Source: Marinoscillum sp964351625 (GTDB taxonomy: Bacteria; Bacteroidota; Bacteroidia; Cytophagales; Cyclobacteriaceae). Taken from it: a DNA stretch of 64,000 nucleotides. The stretch covers positions 61,311-125,310 of the forward strand of contig CAYGOV010000014.1 in the NCBI GenBank assembly GCA_964351625.1, read 5' to 3'. This document shows positions 1 to 8,314 of the stretch, piece after piece (the stretch's first letter is position 1; every line of letters begins with the position of its first letter). The notes beneath the pieces were generated by a model. The model saw only the letters and a program-made list of their open reading frames with translations, was not told the origin of the DNA and made no database searches. The position numbers and the translations under genes were made by a program.

Positions 1-42
1 GAAGGAAGAGAGGTGAGGTTGTCTTTTTACATCAATCAATGA
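1..42 (+). CDS. 3' end of an upstream gene (partial)
   Basis: The first 42 bases form an open frame ending in TGA, with the C-terminal peptide EGREVRLSFYINQ. The TGA overlaps the ATG of the following ybeY start (ATGA), a typical translationally coupled operon junction. Too little is present to name the product. It is inferred to be coding because of the overlap and because the frame is open from base 1. The rest of the gene lies left of the window. Confidence 0.5.
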   Translation, partial: EGREVRLSFYINQ

Positions 43-464
43 ATTCCATTTTCTATTTTAATGAAGACGTAACATTTACTCTTCGTTCTAAAAGAAAGAT
101 TAACTCTTGGTTATCATCCGTTGCAACCAATCATGGGGCTAATGTTGAAAGCCTAAATTACATTTTCTGTTCTGATGAATATCTTTTGAACATAAATAAG
201 CAATACCTAAATCACGATTATTATACTGATATTATTACGTTCGACAATTCGTCACAAGACGCATTAATAACAGCAGATATATTTGTGAGCATTGATCGAG
301 TCAAAGAGAATGCTAAATCAAACAAAGATTCAGTATCTCATGAATTGCACCGAGTCATGGTGCATGGTTTATTGCACCTTCTTGGATTCAAAGACAAGTC
401 CATAGATGAACAAGCAATCATGAGAGAGAAAGAAGATGCCTGCTTATCTTTGCTTGTATTATAA
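39..464 (+). CDS. ybeY: YbeY, rRNA maturation endoribonuclease
   Basis: YbeY is a single-domain metallo-endoribonuclease needed for 16S rRNA 3'-end maturation and ribosome quality control in the cytoplasm. The 141-residue length is normal for the family. The metal-binding signature HGLLHLLG is at residues 109-116 (H109, H113). The usual third His of HGxLHLxGxDH is not seen; the sequence continues as GFKDK, so D119 may stand in. I believe this variant is common in Bacteroidota, from memory. The ATG overlaps the stop of the upstream gene. A parS-type palindrome begins on the base after the stop codon. Identification is confident from the motif, the length and the mnmG neighbour. Confidence 0.9.
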   Translation: MNSIFYFNEDVTFTLRSKRKINSWLSSVATNHGANVESLNYIFCSDEYLLNINKQYLNHDYYTDIITFDNSSQDALITADIFVSIDRVKENAKSNKDSVSHELHRVMVHGLLHLLGFKDKSIDEQAIMREKEDACLSLLVL

Positions 465-480
465 TGTTCCACGTGGAACA
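465..480. promoter_or_regulatory. parS-type centromere site 1
   Basis: TGTTCCACGTGGAACA is a perfect 16-bp palindrome. It matches the bacterial parS consensus TGTTnCACGTGAAACA at every position but one (G for A at position 12, which makes it fully symmetric). It sits directly after the ybeY stop codon. ParB binds such sites and loads SMC and ParA near the chromosomal origin. The assignment comes from sequence match plus a second site 28 bp further on. Confidence 0.8.
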
Positions 481-508
481 CTAACAAAATTCCACGAGAG
501 AACTAAAA

Positions 509-524
509 TGTTTCACGTGAAACC
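509..524. promoter_or_regulatory. parS-type centromere site 2
   Basis: TGTTTCACGTGAAACC matches the parS consensus at every position except the last (C for A). It lies 10 bp before the mnmG start. Between the two sites, TTCCACGAGAGAAC (490-503) looks like a decayed third copy with an intact left arm. Two sites within 60 bp in the ybeY-mnmG gap argue strongly against chance. Confidence 0.8.
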
Positions 525-533
525 TATTCAATT

Positions 534-2399
534 ATGTTACCAGATTATGATGTGATAGTTGTTGGTGGCGGACATGCTGGCTGTGAGGCTGCCGCAGCTG
601 CGGCAAACTTAGGCTCTCGTGTTCTGCTCGCCACTATGAACATGAACACTATCGCCCAAATGTCCTGCAACCCCGCAATGGGTGGTGTTGCAAAAGGGCA
701 AATCGTTCGTGAGATAGATGCTCTTGGAGGGTATTCAGGTATTATCACTGATAAATCTATGATTCAGTTTAGAATGCTCAACAAGAGCAAAGGACCTGCA
801 ATGTGGAGTCCCCGGGCTCAATCTGATAGAATGCGCTTTGCAGAGGAGTGGAGACTAGCGCTAGAGAAAACACCCAATGTTGATTTCTGGCAAGAAATGG
901 TGTCAGGTCTTATAGTGAATGATAAAACAGTAGTCGGAGTACGTACAAGTCTAGGTATAGAAATTAAAGCAAAATCAGTAGTACTCACAAATGGGACATT
1001 TCTAAATGGGCTTATACATATTGGTGAAAAACAATTTGGTGGAGGCAGAGCAGGTGAGCGAGCAGCACACGGTATTACCGAGCAACTAATAGAATTAGGC
1101 TTTGAGTCTGGAAGAATGAAAACAGGAACTCCTCCACGTATAGATGGAAGAAGTCTTGATTATACCAGAATGGAAGAACAAAAAGGGGATGACGTTCCTG
1201 AGAAGTTCTCCTATTTAAAAAGCACTAAAGCTCTTGATCATCAAAGAAGTTGCTGGATAACCTACACAAACGATGATGTTCATAATACACTCCAAGAAGG
1301 ATTCGATAAATCACCAATGTTTAATGGTCGGATTAAAGGCCTAGGTCCAAGGTATTGTCCTTCAATCGAGGATAAGATAAATCGGTTTGCAGAAAGAGAT
1401 AGACATCAAATCTTTGTGGAACCAGAAGGCTGGAATACAGTTGAGGTTTATGTTAATGGCTTTTCAACATCTCTTCCCGAAGATATTCAATACAAAGCCT
1501 TGAAGAAAATTCCAGGATTTGAAAACGCTAAAATGTTCCGTCCTGGATATGCCATCGAATATGACTTCTTTCCCCCAACCCAACTTACTTCAACACTCGA
1601 AACTAAGCTTATCTCAAATCTCTTTTTTGCCGGTCAGATAAATGGGACTACTGGATATGAAGAAGCAGCCTGCCAAGGACTTATGGCTGGCATAAATGCT
1701 CACCTAAAAGTGAAAGAAGAAGAGCCGTTTATTCTCACTAGAGCACAAGCTTATATCGGTGTGCTTATAGATGACTTAATCAATAAGGGCACAAATGAAC
1801 CATACAGAATGTTCACTTCTCGAGCAGAGTACAGACTATTGCTTAGACAAGATAATGCCGATGCAAGGTTAACCCCATTAGCATACAAACTTGGGCTTGC
1901 TTCTGAAGAACGCTATGATCTATGCACAGAGAAACTGCATAATACCAAGAGAATAATCAAAGACCTGAAACAGAAAAAATACAAGCCACTTGATATCAAC
2001 AGTCTTCTTGAAAACAAAGGTCTTGCACATATAAAAGACACTTCTAGTGTTTATGATCTACTAAAACGACCCGAAATAGATCTGGAAATAATGTCTCAAT
2101 TAGACGATAACCTTGCCGCATTCTTAAAACCTGTTGACAGACACATCAAAGAACAAGCAGAGATCCAAATCAAATATGAAACATATATTCAACGTGAAGA
2201 GGAAAATGCTCATAAGATCCTAAGTATGGAAAACAAAATCATTAAAGATGATTTCGATTATTCGCAACTTTCATCCATGTCATTAGAAGCAAGAGAAAAG
2301 TTAAATTCTCTTCGTCCACGAACACTCGGCCAAGCCTCCAGGATCAGTGGCGTATCTTCATCAGACGTCTCAATATTGATGGTTTATCTAAGTAAATAA
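534..2399 (+). CDS. mnmG: MnmG (GidA), tRNA uridine-5-carboxymethylaminomethyl modification enzyme
   Basis: MnmG is the FAD-binding subunit that, with the GTPase MnmE, installs the (carboxymethyl)aminomethyl group on wobble U34 of certain tRNAs. The 621-residue length matches the family (about 630). The N-terminal dinucleotide-binding motif VVGGGHAGCEAA is at residues 9-20. The characteristic SCNPAMGGVAKG block starts near residue 44, and the C-terminal helical GIDA-associated domain is complete. In many bacteria this gene lies beside the replication origin, which fits the parS sites just upstream and the DnaA-box cluster 2.6 kb downstream. Only 1 bp separates its stop from the next start, so the genes are probably cotranscribed. 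Confidence 0.97.
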   Translation: MLPDYDVIVVGGGHAGCEAAAAAANLGSRVLLATMNMNTIAQMSCNPAMGGVAKGQIVREIDALGGYSGIITDKSMIQFRMLNKSKGPAMWSPRAQSDRMRFAEEWRLALEKTPNVDFWQEMVSGLIVNDKTVVGVRTSLGIEIKAKSVVLTNGTFLNGLIHIGEKQFGGGRAGERAAHGITEQLIELGFESGRMKTGTPPRIDGRSLDYTRMEEQKGDDVPEKFSYLKSTKALDHQRSCWITYTNDDVHNTLQEGFDKSPMFNGRIKGLGPRYCPSIEDKINRFAERDRHQIFVEPEGWNTVEVYVNGFSTSLPEDIQYKALKKIPGFENAKMFRPGYAIEYDFFPPTQLTSTLETKLISNLFFAGQINGTTGYEEAACQGLMAGINAHLKVKEEEPFILTRAQAYIGVLIDDLINKGTNEPYRMFTSRAEYRLLLRQDNADARLTPLAYKLGLASEERYDLCTEKLHNTKRIIKDLKQKKYKPLDINSLLENKGLAHIKDTSSVYDLLKRPEIDLEIMSQLDDNLAAFLKPVDRHIKEQAEIQIKYETYIQREEENAHKILSMENKIIKDDFDYSQLSSMSLEAREKLNSLRPRTLGQASRISGVSSSDVSILMVYLSK

Positions 2400-2400
2400 C

Positions 2401-3285
2401 ATGTACGAGAAGATCGATATTTGCCCTAGTTGTAAACACACACATTTCATTAATCATATCATTTGCAAAGATCAAGCTGCTTCAGGGGAAAGCTTCGCCA
2501 TCGTTAAATGCACCAAATGTGAATTGCTCTTTACCAACCCACGACCAAGTGAAAGTAACATCTCTCGGTATTATGACCATGCTGACTATATATCTCATAC
2601 CAACAAGGCAAATAACCCAATAAACTACATCTATAAACTCGCTCGTAAATACACTTTAAGTCAAAAATTATCACTCATTACTGAGCATTCAACGGGAACA
2701 GATTTACTTGATTATGGTTGCGGAACAGGAATCTTTGCTAAATACGCAAAATCTCATGGATACCAAGTAGACGCTCTCGAGACGTCACCAGATGCACGCA
2801 AAATTGCGGAAGATCTAATAAAAATAAATATCAAATCTCATGTCGCTACATTGCAGCAAGAATCGTATGATTTAATAACCGCTTGGCACGTAATCGAACA
2901 TGTACACGAGCTTAGGAATACACTAATTTCGTTACGGAAATCACTTCGCAAAAATGGTGTAATGTTTATAGCAGTTCCAAATTGTTCCTCATACGATGCT
3001 ATTAAGTACAAGCACAACTGGGCAGCTTATGATGTTCCACGTCACCTATATCACTTCACACAATCATCATTCACAACACTTGCAAATAATTGCAAACTAC
3101 ATTTAGTAGAAACGACTCCAATGAAATTAGATTCCTTCTATGTCTCAATGCTCAGTGAAAAATATATAAATCCAAAAAAAAGACTTGCTCCATTATTCAA
3201 CGGCCTAATCACAGGAACAAAATCAAATTCTTCTGCTAAGTCAAATGGTGAGTATTCCAGTCTTATCTACGTCCTAAAAAAATGA
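2401..3285 (+). CDS. Class I SAM-dependent methyltransferase with N-terminal zinc-ribbon-like Cys pairs
   Basis: The 294-residue protein has two CxxC pairs at the N-terminus (C8/C11 and C37/C40), suggesting a small zinc ribbon. A Rossmann methyltransferase follows with SAM motif I LLDYGCGTGIF at about residues 102-112 and a post-motif segment WHVIEHV. This is the Methyltransf_23 type common in Bacteroidota; the substrate cannot be told. The gene starts 1 bp after mnmG and its TGA overlaps the ATG of the next gene, so it sits in the mnmG operon. A role in modifying cell-envelope glycans or small molecules is possible but unsupported. Confidence 0.85.
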   Translation: MYEKIDICPSCKHTHFINHIICKDQAASGESFAIVKCTKCELLFTNPRPSESNISRYYDHADYISHTNKANNPINYIYKLARKYTLSQKLSLITEHSTGTDLLDYGCGTGIFAKYAKSHGYQVDALETSPDARKIAEDLIKINIKSHVATLQQESYDLITAWHVIEHVHELRNTLISLRKSLRKNGVMFIAVPNCSSYDAIKYKHNWAAYDVPRHLYHFTQSSFTTLANNCKLHLVETTPMKLDSFYVSMLSEKYINPKKRLAPLFNGLITGTKSNSSAKSNGEYSSLIYVLKK

Positions 3286-5003
3286 AAAGACTGATTTATA
3301 TAATACTAAGCATAATTCTTACAGAGTTTCTAACAAATAGCTGCGCTAATCCTAAAACACCTACAGGAGGACCCAAAGACACTATACCACCAGTACTTAT
3401 CAAATCAGTACCACCAGCTCAAAGTATTAACTTTAAGTCCAAGGAAATAATCCTAGAGTTTGATGAAAATATCAATGCTGATAAGATTCGACAAAATCTC
3501 ATCATTACACCATATATAGATTTAAAATATAAATCATTCATTAAGAAAGGTTCTATTACCCTAACACTTGATCAAAGTCTTCCTGATAGTACAACCTATA
3601 CGTTCAACTTCTTCGATGGTATTACTGACATTACTGAAAAAAATCCAGCAGAGAATCTAATTCTTGCCTTTAGCACTGGTGCATACATTGACTCCCTTTA
3701 CATTCAGGGAAGAACCTACAGCATTAAGAATAACACATCATTAGAGAAAATACTCGTTGGCCTATATAAAGCAACAGATACGCTTGATATCACTAAAGAC
3801 AAACCAACCTATTTCGTAACTACTGATAAAGAAGGTCTATTTAAACTAGCCAACATAAAATCATCCAGATATAGACTTTACGCCTTTCATGATGAAAACA
3901 AAAACCTTCTGTTCGATCCAGCACTTGAAAAATATGGCTTTATTCAAGAAACACTAGATCTAAAAGAATCAATAGACTCATTATTAGAAATTCCGCTTAT
4001 TGAGAAGGATGCTACGCCCCTCAAACTAATATCTGGGAGACCTTCCACACATTTCTTTGAACTTAAGTATAGCAAGCCATTAATAAGCTATAAGATTTTG
4101 AATGACACAATTGAAGTCATATCATCAACACTCATTAACGATAATGAATCTATAAGAATCTATAAAAACAGAACATACAATGACAGTACACAATTAATCA
4201 TTTCTGCCACTGACACACTCCTCACAAATACAATTGATACAGTATATGCTAACTTTAGAGAAACTTCAAAGAAACAAGCAGAATTTAGCATCAAACTCAA
4301 TCCATCAAAAGGTTCGTCAGTCTTTATAGGTGACAGCTATAACATAACCTTTTCAAAACCTATTATTAATAATCCCACTAAAAACTTTATAAAAGTTGCG
4401 CTAGATTCTCTCATACAATTTCCTATAGACCCACTCAATCAAAGCATCAACTATTCAAAAACTAGACTAACATTTAATATCGATCTTACACAAAATCAAT
4501 TGTCAGATACACTTAATTCATATCTACAGGCACATCCTATTGATTCGTTAAATGTTGATTCTCTTCAACTCAAGATAAATCAACGAATCTCAGCCATTAA
4601 TCCAAAAACCTTCTTCCTGACAATTGACTCATCTACGTTCATTTCCGCAGACTTAGACAGTTCACAATACATACTTCAGCAATACAAATTTGCCAATATT
4701 CAGGATTTTGGAACTATCACAGTTGCGCTTACTGACACTATATCCTCATACATAGTACAGTTAATGAGCAAAGACAAAGTAGCTTCTCAACTGATCAATT
4801 GTGCCAATTGTACATTTAATCAAATGAAACCTGGAGAGTATTGGGTGAGAGTACTCATTGATGAGAACAATGACGGAACATGGGAATCAGGAAATATACT
4901 AGAAAACATAGTTCCAGAACCTATAAGATACTTTCCGGAGACTACAACATTGCGTTCTAATTGGGAGGTAACACTTGAATATTCATTGTCAACAGAGGGA
5001 TAA
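3282..5003 (+). CDS. Ig-like (Big_5/SbsA type) lipoprotein
   Basis: A 573-residue envelope lipoprotein. The N-terminal hydrophobic segment ends in a lipobox LTNSC with lipidated Cys21. The next segment, TPTGGPKDTIPPVL, leads into an Ig-like domain (residues about 38-135), the arrangement typical of Bacteroidota proteins annotated as Ig-like domain-containing. The rest is a beta-rich repeat region with no recognised enzyme motif. It overlaps the methyltransferase stop by 4 bases. Base use is C-rich on the + strand compared with genes several kb further right. The function is unknown; a structural or scaffold role at the outer membrane is an inference. The gene ends exactly where the origin-like region begins. 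Confidence 0.8.
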   Translation: MKRLIYIILSIILTEFLTNSCANPKTPTGGPKDTIPPVLIKSVPPAQSINFKSKEIILEFDENINADKIRQNLIITPYIDLKYKSFIKKGSITLTLDQSLPDSTTYTFNFFDGITDITEKNPAENLILAFSTGAYIDSLYIQGRTYSIKNNTSLEKILVGLYKATDTLDITKDKPTYFVTTDKEGLFKLANIKSSRYRLYAFHDENKNLLFDPALEKYGFIQETLDLKESIDSLLEIPLIEKDATPLKLISGRPSTHFFELKYSKPLISYKILNDTIEVISSTLINDNESIRIYKNRTYNDSTQLIISATDTLLTNTIDTVYANFRETSKKQAEFSIKLNPSKGSSVFIGDSYNITFSKPIINNPTKNFIKVALDSLIQFPIDPLNQSINYSKTRLTFNIDLTQNQLSDTLNSYLQAHPIDSLNVDSLQLKINQRISAINPKTFFLTIDSSTFISADLDSSQYILQQYKFANIQDFGTITVALTDTISSYIVQLMSKDKVASQLINCANCTFNQMKPGEYWVRVLIDENNDGTWESGNILENIVPEPIRYFPETTTLRSNWEVTLEYSLSTEG

Positions 5004-5376
5004 ACCTGTGGACAACTAGACTATTACATAACTCTTATCCACTTATGTAATTTGACATCCCGAAATATTACATAAATCATCCAAAAGCATATAACAACTC
5101 ATATATATCCACACAACCTTAAGCTTAAGACCAACAGATCATCATCCACAACACTAGAAAAAAGATATCCACAGAATTACAAGAAACTGTCACAATTATA
5201 AAAATGAAAGGTTTTAGAATGTTAATAAACACATGAAACTCAACTTTTATAAACAAATGAGAAATACAAAAAAAATATCAATCACTTATCCACTTATCCA
5301 CGTACGTAATAGTAAGAATAGAACGAAATTTAAAAATCAATTATTAAATCTATACTCAGTAAAACTGTGGATAAGT
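5004..5376. other. Candidate chromosomal replication origin (oriC)
   Basis: This 363-bp non-coding AT-rich stretch between two same-strand genes contains many DnaA-box-like 9-mers (consensus TTATnCACA). The exact match is TGTGGATAA at 5366-5374 (reverse complement TTATCCACA). One-mismatch copies are at 5007-5015 (reverse strand, TTGTCCACA), 5035-5043 (TTATCCACT), 5105-5113 (ATATCCACA), 5142-5150 (TCATCCACA), 5165-5173 (ATATCCACA), 5286-5294 (TTATCCACT) and 5294-5302 (TTATCCACG). Very A/T-rich tracts at 5196-5285 and 5304-5360 could be unwinding elements. Proximity of mnmG and parS sites supports the call. dnaA itself is not in the window. Confidence 0.75.
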
Positions 5377-7187
5377 TGGTAAAACAAATAGTAATAATCA
5401 TTCTCATCTGGTGCCCGACTTTAGTCACTGCACAAAATCAGGATAAAGCCAAGCTTGCCAATGAATATTATCTGCAAGGGGAATTTGATAATGCTACTGC
5501 TATTTATGAAGATTTAGAAAAAGATAAAAATTCAATTGTATTCATTAATGCCAATTATCAAGAACTATTGTGGCAAACAAATCCAGATCATTTAGAAAAG
5601 TACCTTGACAAAGTATTAAAATATTTTCCCAGTAACATACAGTATCAGATTGACCAAATCGCCTATTATATTAGAATTGGGGACGATTCAAAGGAGAAAA
5701 AACTAATCCAAGAAATTAGAAAAAACTATTCTGCGAATCAATATCAACTCTCCAATATTGCAAAACTTTTTGCCTCTAAAAAATTATGGCCACAGGCATT
5801 GCAGTTTTATGAGTACGCAAGAGATGTTTCTAAAAACCCATACGATTATGCATTAGAAGTTGCTGCTATTTTTAGAGCGCAGAATAATAAGGATGCCATG
5901 ATTGCAGAATACATAAAATATGCTGAGAGTAATCCAGCCAATATTAATTATGTAAAGAACTTATTCCAAAATATCCTTACGGAAGAAGAAGATCAGCAAC
6001 TTTTAGAATCGTCACTTATTTCAAGGATCCAGTCGAATCCTTCTCAGCCTATATATCCCGAATTATTGATATGGTTGCAGCTGCAGCGCAAGGAATTTTA
6101 CTCCGCTTTTGTACAAGCTCGAGCTCTCGATAAGCGGAGTAATTCACCAGGAGACGAGTCAATGAAAATCGCCAACATTGCCATGCAAAATGGGTATTGG
6201 GAGGATGCTTCAGAAATATTCAATTATGTTATAATCAATTATCCGACATCTCGAAACTACCCTAGCGCTAGAAGTAATCTGATTGCATCAAAAGAGCAAA
6301 TGGTCAAAAAGCAATTTCCTGTTGATACTGTTGCGATCAGAGGTTTAATTGCTGATTATCAGAAACTGTTAAACGAATTAGGAACCAATCCCACAACTTT
6401 AGCTACAGTCAGAAGTCAGGCTTTGCTTCATGCTTTTTATCTCAATGAGGAAACCATAGCAGTACAATTATTGGAATCGATTATTTCTAATCGGTCTGCT
6501 CCAAATCAGCTGGTAGCATCAACCAAATTAGACTTAGGAGATATCTATCTTTTACTGGACGAACCTTGGGAATCTACTTTGCTTTATTCTCAAGTAGAAA
6601 AATCAAATAAAGAAACACCTATAGGCTATGAGGCTAAATTGAGGAATGCTAAGCTGAACTATTTCACTGGGAATTTTGCGCTTGCAAAAAGTCATTTGGA
6701 TATTCTAAAATTGGCAACAACACGTACCACAGCTAATGACGCATTGGCGCTCAGCCAGCTGATTACAGATAATACTATATTGGATACTTCTGATTTCGTA
6801 ATGCAACAATTTGCTGCTATAGATCTCCTTCTTTTCACAAATCAGAAGGCACAAGCAAAGGTTCAAATTGATATTGCACTGGAAAAATATAAATCCCACT
6901 CCATATATGATGAGCTACAAATGAGAGCTGCCAATTTGGAATTAGAAAATGGAAATTATGTGGCTGCAATAGACCACTTAGATTTGGTAATTGAAAAATT
7001 TCCAACAGAAGTGAATGGAGATGATGCACTTTATTGGAAAGGAGTTATACTTCAAGAATATCTTTCACAAATAGAACAAGCACAAGAAGTATATCTCAAA
7101 TTTTTAAAAACCTATCCGGGCAGTCGTCATTCGGCAGAGGTAAGAAAACGAATTAGAAGCAATAGGTCGATTGATCAAACACCTTAA
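5367..7187 (+). CDS. Secreted TPR-repeat protein
   Basis: About 606 residues. A Sec signal peptide (VKQIVIIILIWCPTLVTAQ) is followed by many tetratricopeptide-like helical pairs, for example AKLANEYYLQGEFDNATAIY near the mature N-terminus and the C-terminal YWKGVILQEYLSQIEQAQEVY. TPR arrays bind partner proteins; the partner is unknown. No ATG fits: the frame opens at GTG 5367 or TTG 5376, and the GTG lies inside a perfect DnaA box (5366-5374), so the true start is uncertain and expression may be coupled to origin status. It converges with the next gene, overlapping by 4 bases at the stop codons. Confidence 0.75.
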   Translation: MDKLVKQIVIIILIWCPTLVTAQNQDKAKLANEYYLQGEFDNATAIYEDLEKDKNSIVFINANYQELLWQTNPDHLEKYLDKVLKYFPSNIQYQIDQIAYYIRIGDDSKEKKLIQEIRKNYSANQYQLSNIAKLFASKKLWPQALQFYEYARDVSKNPYDYALEVAAIFRAQNNKDAMIAEYIKYAESNPANINYVKNLFQNILTEEEDQQLLESSLISRIQSNPSQPIYPELLIWLQLQRKEFYSAFVQARALDKRSNSPGDESMKIANIAMQNGYWEDASEIFNYVIINYPTSRNYPSARSNLIASKEQMVKKQFPVDTVAIRGLIADYQKLLNELGTNPTTLATVRSQALLHAFYLNEETIAVQLLESIISNRSAPNQLVASTKLDLGDIYLLLDEPWESTLLYSQVEKSNKETPIGYEAKLRNAKLNYFTGNFALAKSHLDILKLATTRTTANDALALSQLITDNTILDTSDFVMQQFAAIDLLLFTNQKAQAKVQIDIALEKYKSHSIYDELQMRAANLELENGNYVAAIDHLDLVIEKFPTEVNGDDALYWKGVILQEYLSQIEQAQEVYLKFLKTYPGSRHSAEVRKRIRSNRSIDQTP

Positions 7188-7747
7188 ATCAATAGGAGCT
7201 TTGGATCACTTTTGAATAGATCAGGATCAGGAGAAAAATGTTTGTTGAAAAATCCACCCAAATCCTCCTTGGATTTTTCAGATAGTAAATTATGCATTTC
7301 TTCTAGTGCCTCGTCACATATCATGTAAGGAGGCATTTGCATATTGAGTTGCTTGCCCCTGCAAAGAGCAAACACCTGATAGTATTCACAATCCTTCTTT
7401 GACTTTTCGTTGATCAAACAAGTTTCCATTAATTCTTCTGGCTTTTCAGTTTCTAAAATCTTCTTTAAACGCGTTTCAGAGTTAAAGCGCCCACTTATAA
7501 AAGTATGTATTGAATGTTTCGAGGATTCTGACAAACCGGCTTGAAGTGTCATGGCACAATTCATACAAATAGCGCATTCGAAAATCACGTCTGTAGCCGT
7601 GTATCCTTTGTACTGACGAAAAGCTTTTTCGATCATATAGTCGCAATCATCATCTAAAGCACGCTCGCACTCCAAACAATGAGTAAAAACACTTTTAGTA
7701 TCAAATGAATAAAACGCAGAAGGGATGGAAACTAGATCACTTTTCAT
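7184..7747 (-). CDS. Unrecognised Cys-containing protein
   Basis: I do not recognise this 187-residue protein. The chosen start MKSDLVSIPS (ATG at 7747) avoids overlap with the divergent MarR gene; the frame is open further upstream to 7888 but would then read through that gene's start. CLEC and CAICMNC clusters in the N-terminal half could bind metal. The C-terminal half is charged and probably helical. No signal peptide is evident with this start. It is divergent from the fatty-acid operon regulator and shares a 93-bp intergenic region with it, which may mean common regulation, but no function can be assigned. Confidence 0.65.
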   Translation of the reverse strand: MKSDLVSIPSAFYSFDTKSVFTHCLECERALDDDCDYMIEKAFRQYKGYTATDVIFECAICMNCAMTLQAGLSESSKHSIHTFISGRFNSETRLKKILETEKPEELMETCLINEKSKKDCEYYQVFALCRGKQLNMQMPPYMICDEALEEMHNLLSEKSKEDLGGFFNKHFSPDPDLFKSDPKLLLI

Positions 7748-7789
7748 ATTGATAAAGGTACACCCGACAAGGCAATGACCACAAAATAG

Positions 7790-7801
7790 TATGCATGCAT
7801 A
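7790..7801. promoter_or_regulatory. 12-bp perfect palindrome, possible MarR operator
   Basis: TATGCATGCATA is a perfect palindrome in the divergent intergenic region between the Cys-containing gene and marR. MarR-family dimers bind such inverted repeats, often in their own promoter. It lies 12 bp upstream of the -7-like TATATTTG. The assignment is inference from location and symmetry. Confidence 0.35.
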
Positions 7802-7813
7802 ACAAAAACTCCT

Positions 7814-7821
7814 TATATTTG
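7814..7821 (+). promoter_or_regulatory. -7 promoter element of the marR-fadB-fadA operon
   Basis: TATATTTG is an exact match to the Bacteroidota -7 consensus TAnnTTTG, 19 bp before the marR ATG. No TTTG -33 element is found at the usual spacing. A second short inverted repeat ATTTG-C-CAAAT (7830-7840) overlaps the likely transcription start and could be an autoregulatory operator. Confidence 0.45.
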
Positions 7822-7840
7822 AAGTACGCATTTGCCAAAT

Positions 7841-8314
7841 ATGAAAAGAGAAGAAACGGTTGATTACAATATCAAAGTAGCATGGCACGCCATATCGCGT
7901 ATGTACAATCAGTATGGAGCAGAATTTGACGTGACCGCATCTACAGGATTTGTTTTGCTCAATATTGACGAAACCGAAGGCACTCCAGCCACTAAGATTG
8001 CTCCGCTCATGGGCATGGAAGCTCGCTCGCTAACCAGAATGTTGAAAACCATGGAGGATAAGCAGTGGATATATCGCGAACAAGACCCTAATGATGGACG
8101 TTCCGTTAGAATATTCTTAACAGACCTTGGCAAAGAAAAGCGTGCATTCTCCAGACGTGCCGTCAAAGAATTCAATAGCAGAATTCAGTCAATGGTCTCT
8201 CAAGATCATATCAACAAATTCATTGAAGTTACACGCGCCATAACAGAATTGATTGAGGACAAAAACCTATTTAATAAACTAGCAGAAGCCTTTATTTATG
8301 AAACGAAACATTAA
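7841..8314 (+). CDS. MarR-family transcriptional regulator
   Basis: A winged-helix DNA-binding dimer of about 157 residues. ATG 7841 (MKREETVDYN) is preferred over an in-frame TTG at 7832. The winged-helix core spans roughly residues 30-100, with recognition helix ATKIAPLMGMEARSLTRML and wing EQDPNDGRSVRIFLTDLG, the classic MarR D-x-R-x(4)-L/F-T-x-x-G pattern. Its 3' end overlaps the start of the fadB-like gene by 17 bases, so translation is probably coupled. It most likely senses an acyl-CoA or fatty acid and controls this beta-oxidation operon; that is inferred from context. Confidence 0.9.
   Translation: MKREETVDYNIKVAWHAISRMYNQYGAEFDVTASTGFVLLNIDETEGTPATKIAPLMGMEARSLTRMLKTMEDKQWIYREQDPNDGRSVRIFLTDLGKEKRAFSRRAVKEFNSRIQSMVSQDHINKFIEVTRAITELIEDKNLFNKLAEAFIYETKH

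Noticed and set aside
7748..7888. N-terminal extension of the minus-strand Cys-containing gene
   Set aside because: Would overlap the marR start and promoter; ATG 7747 is a better start.
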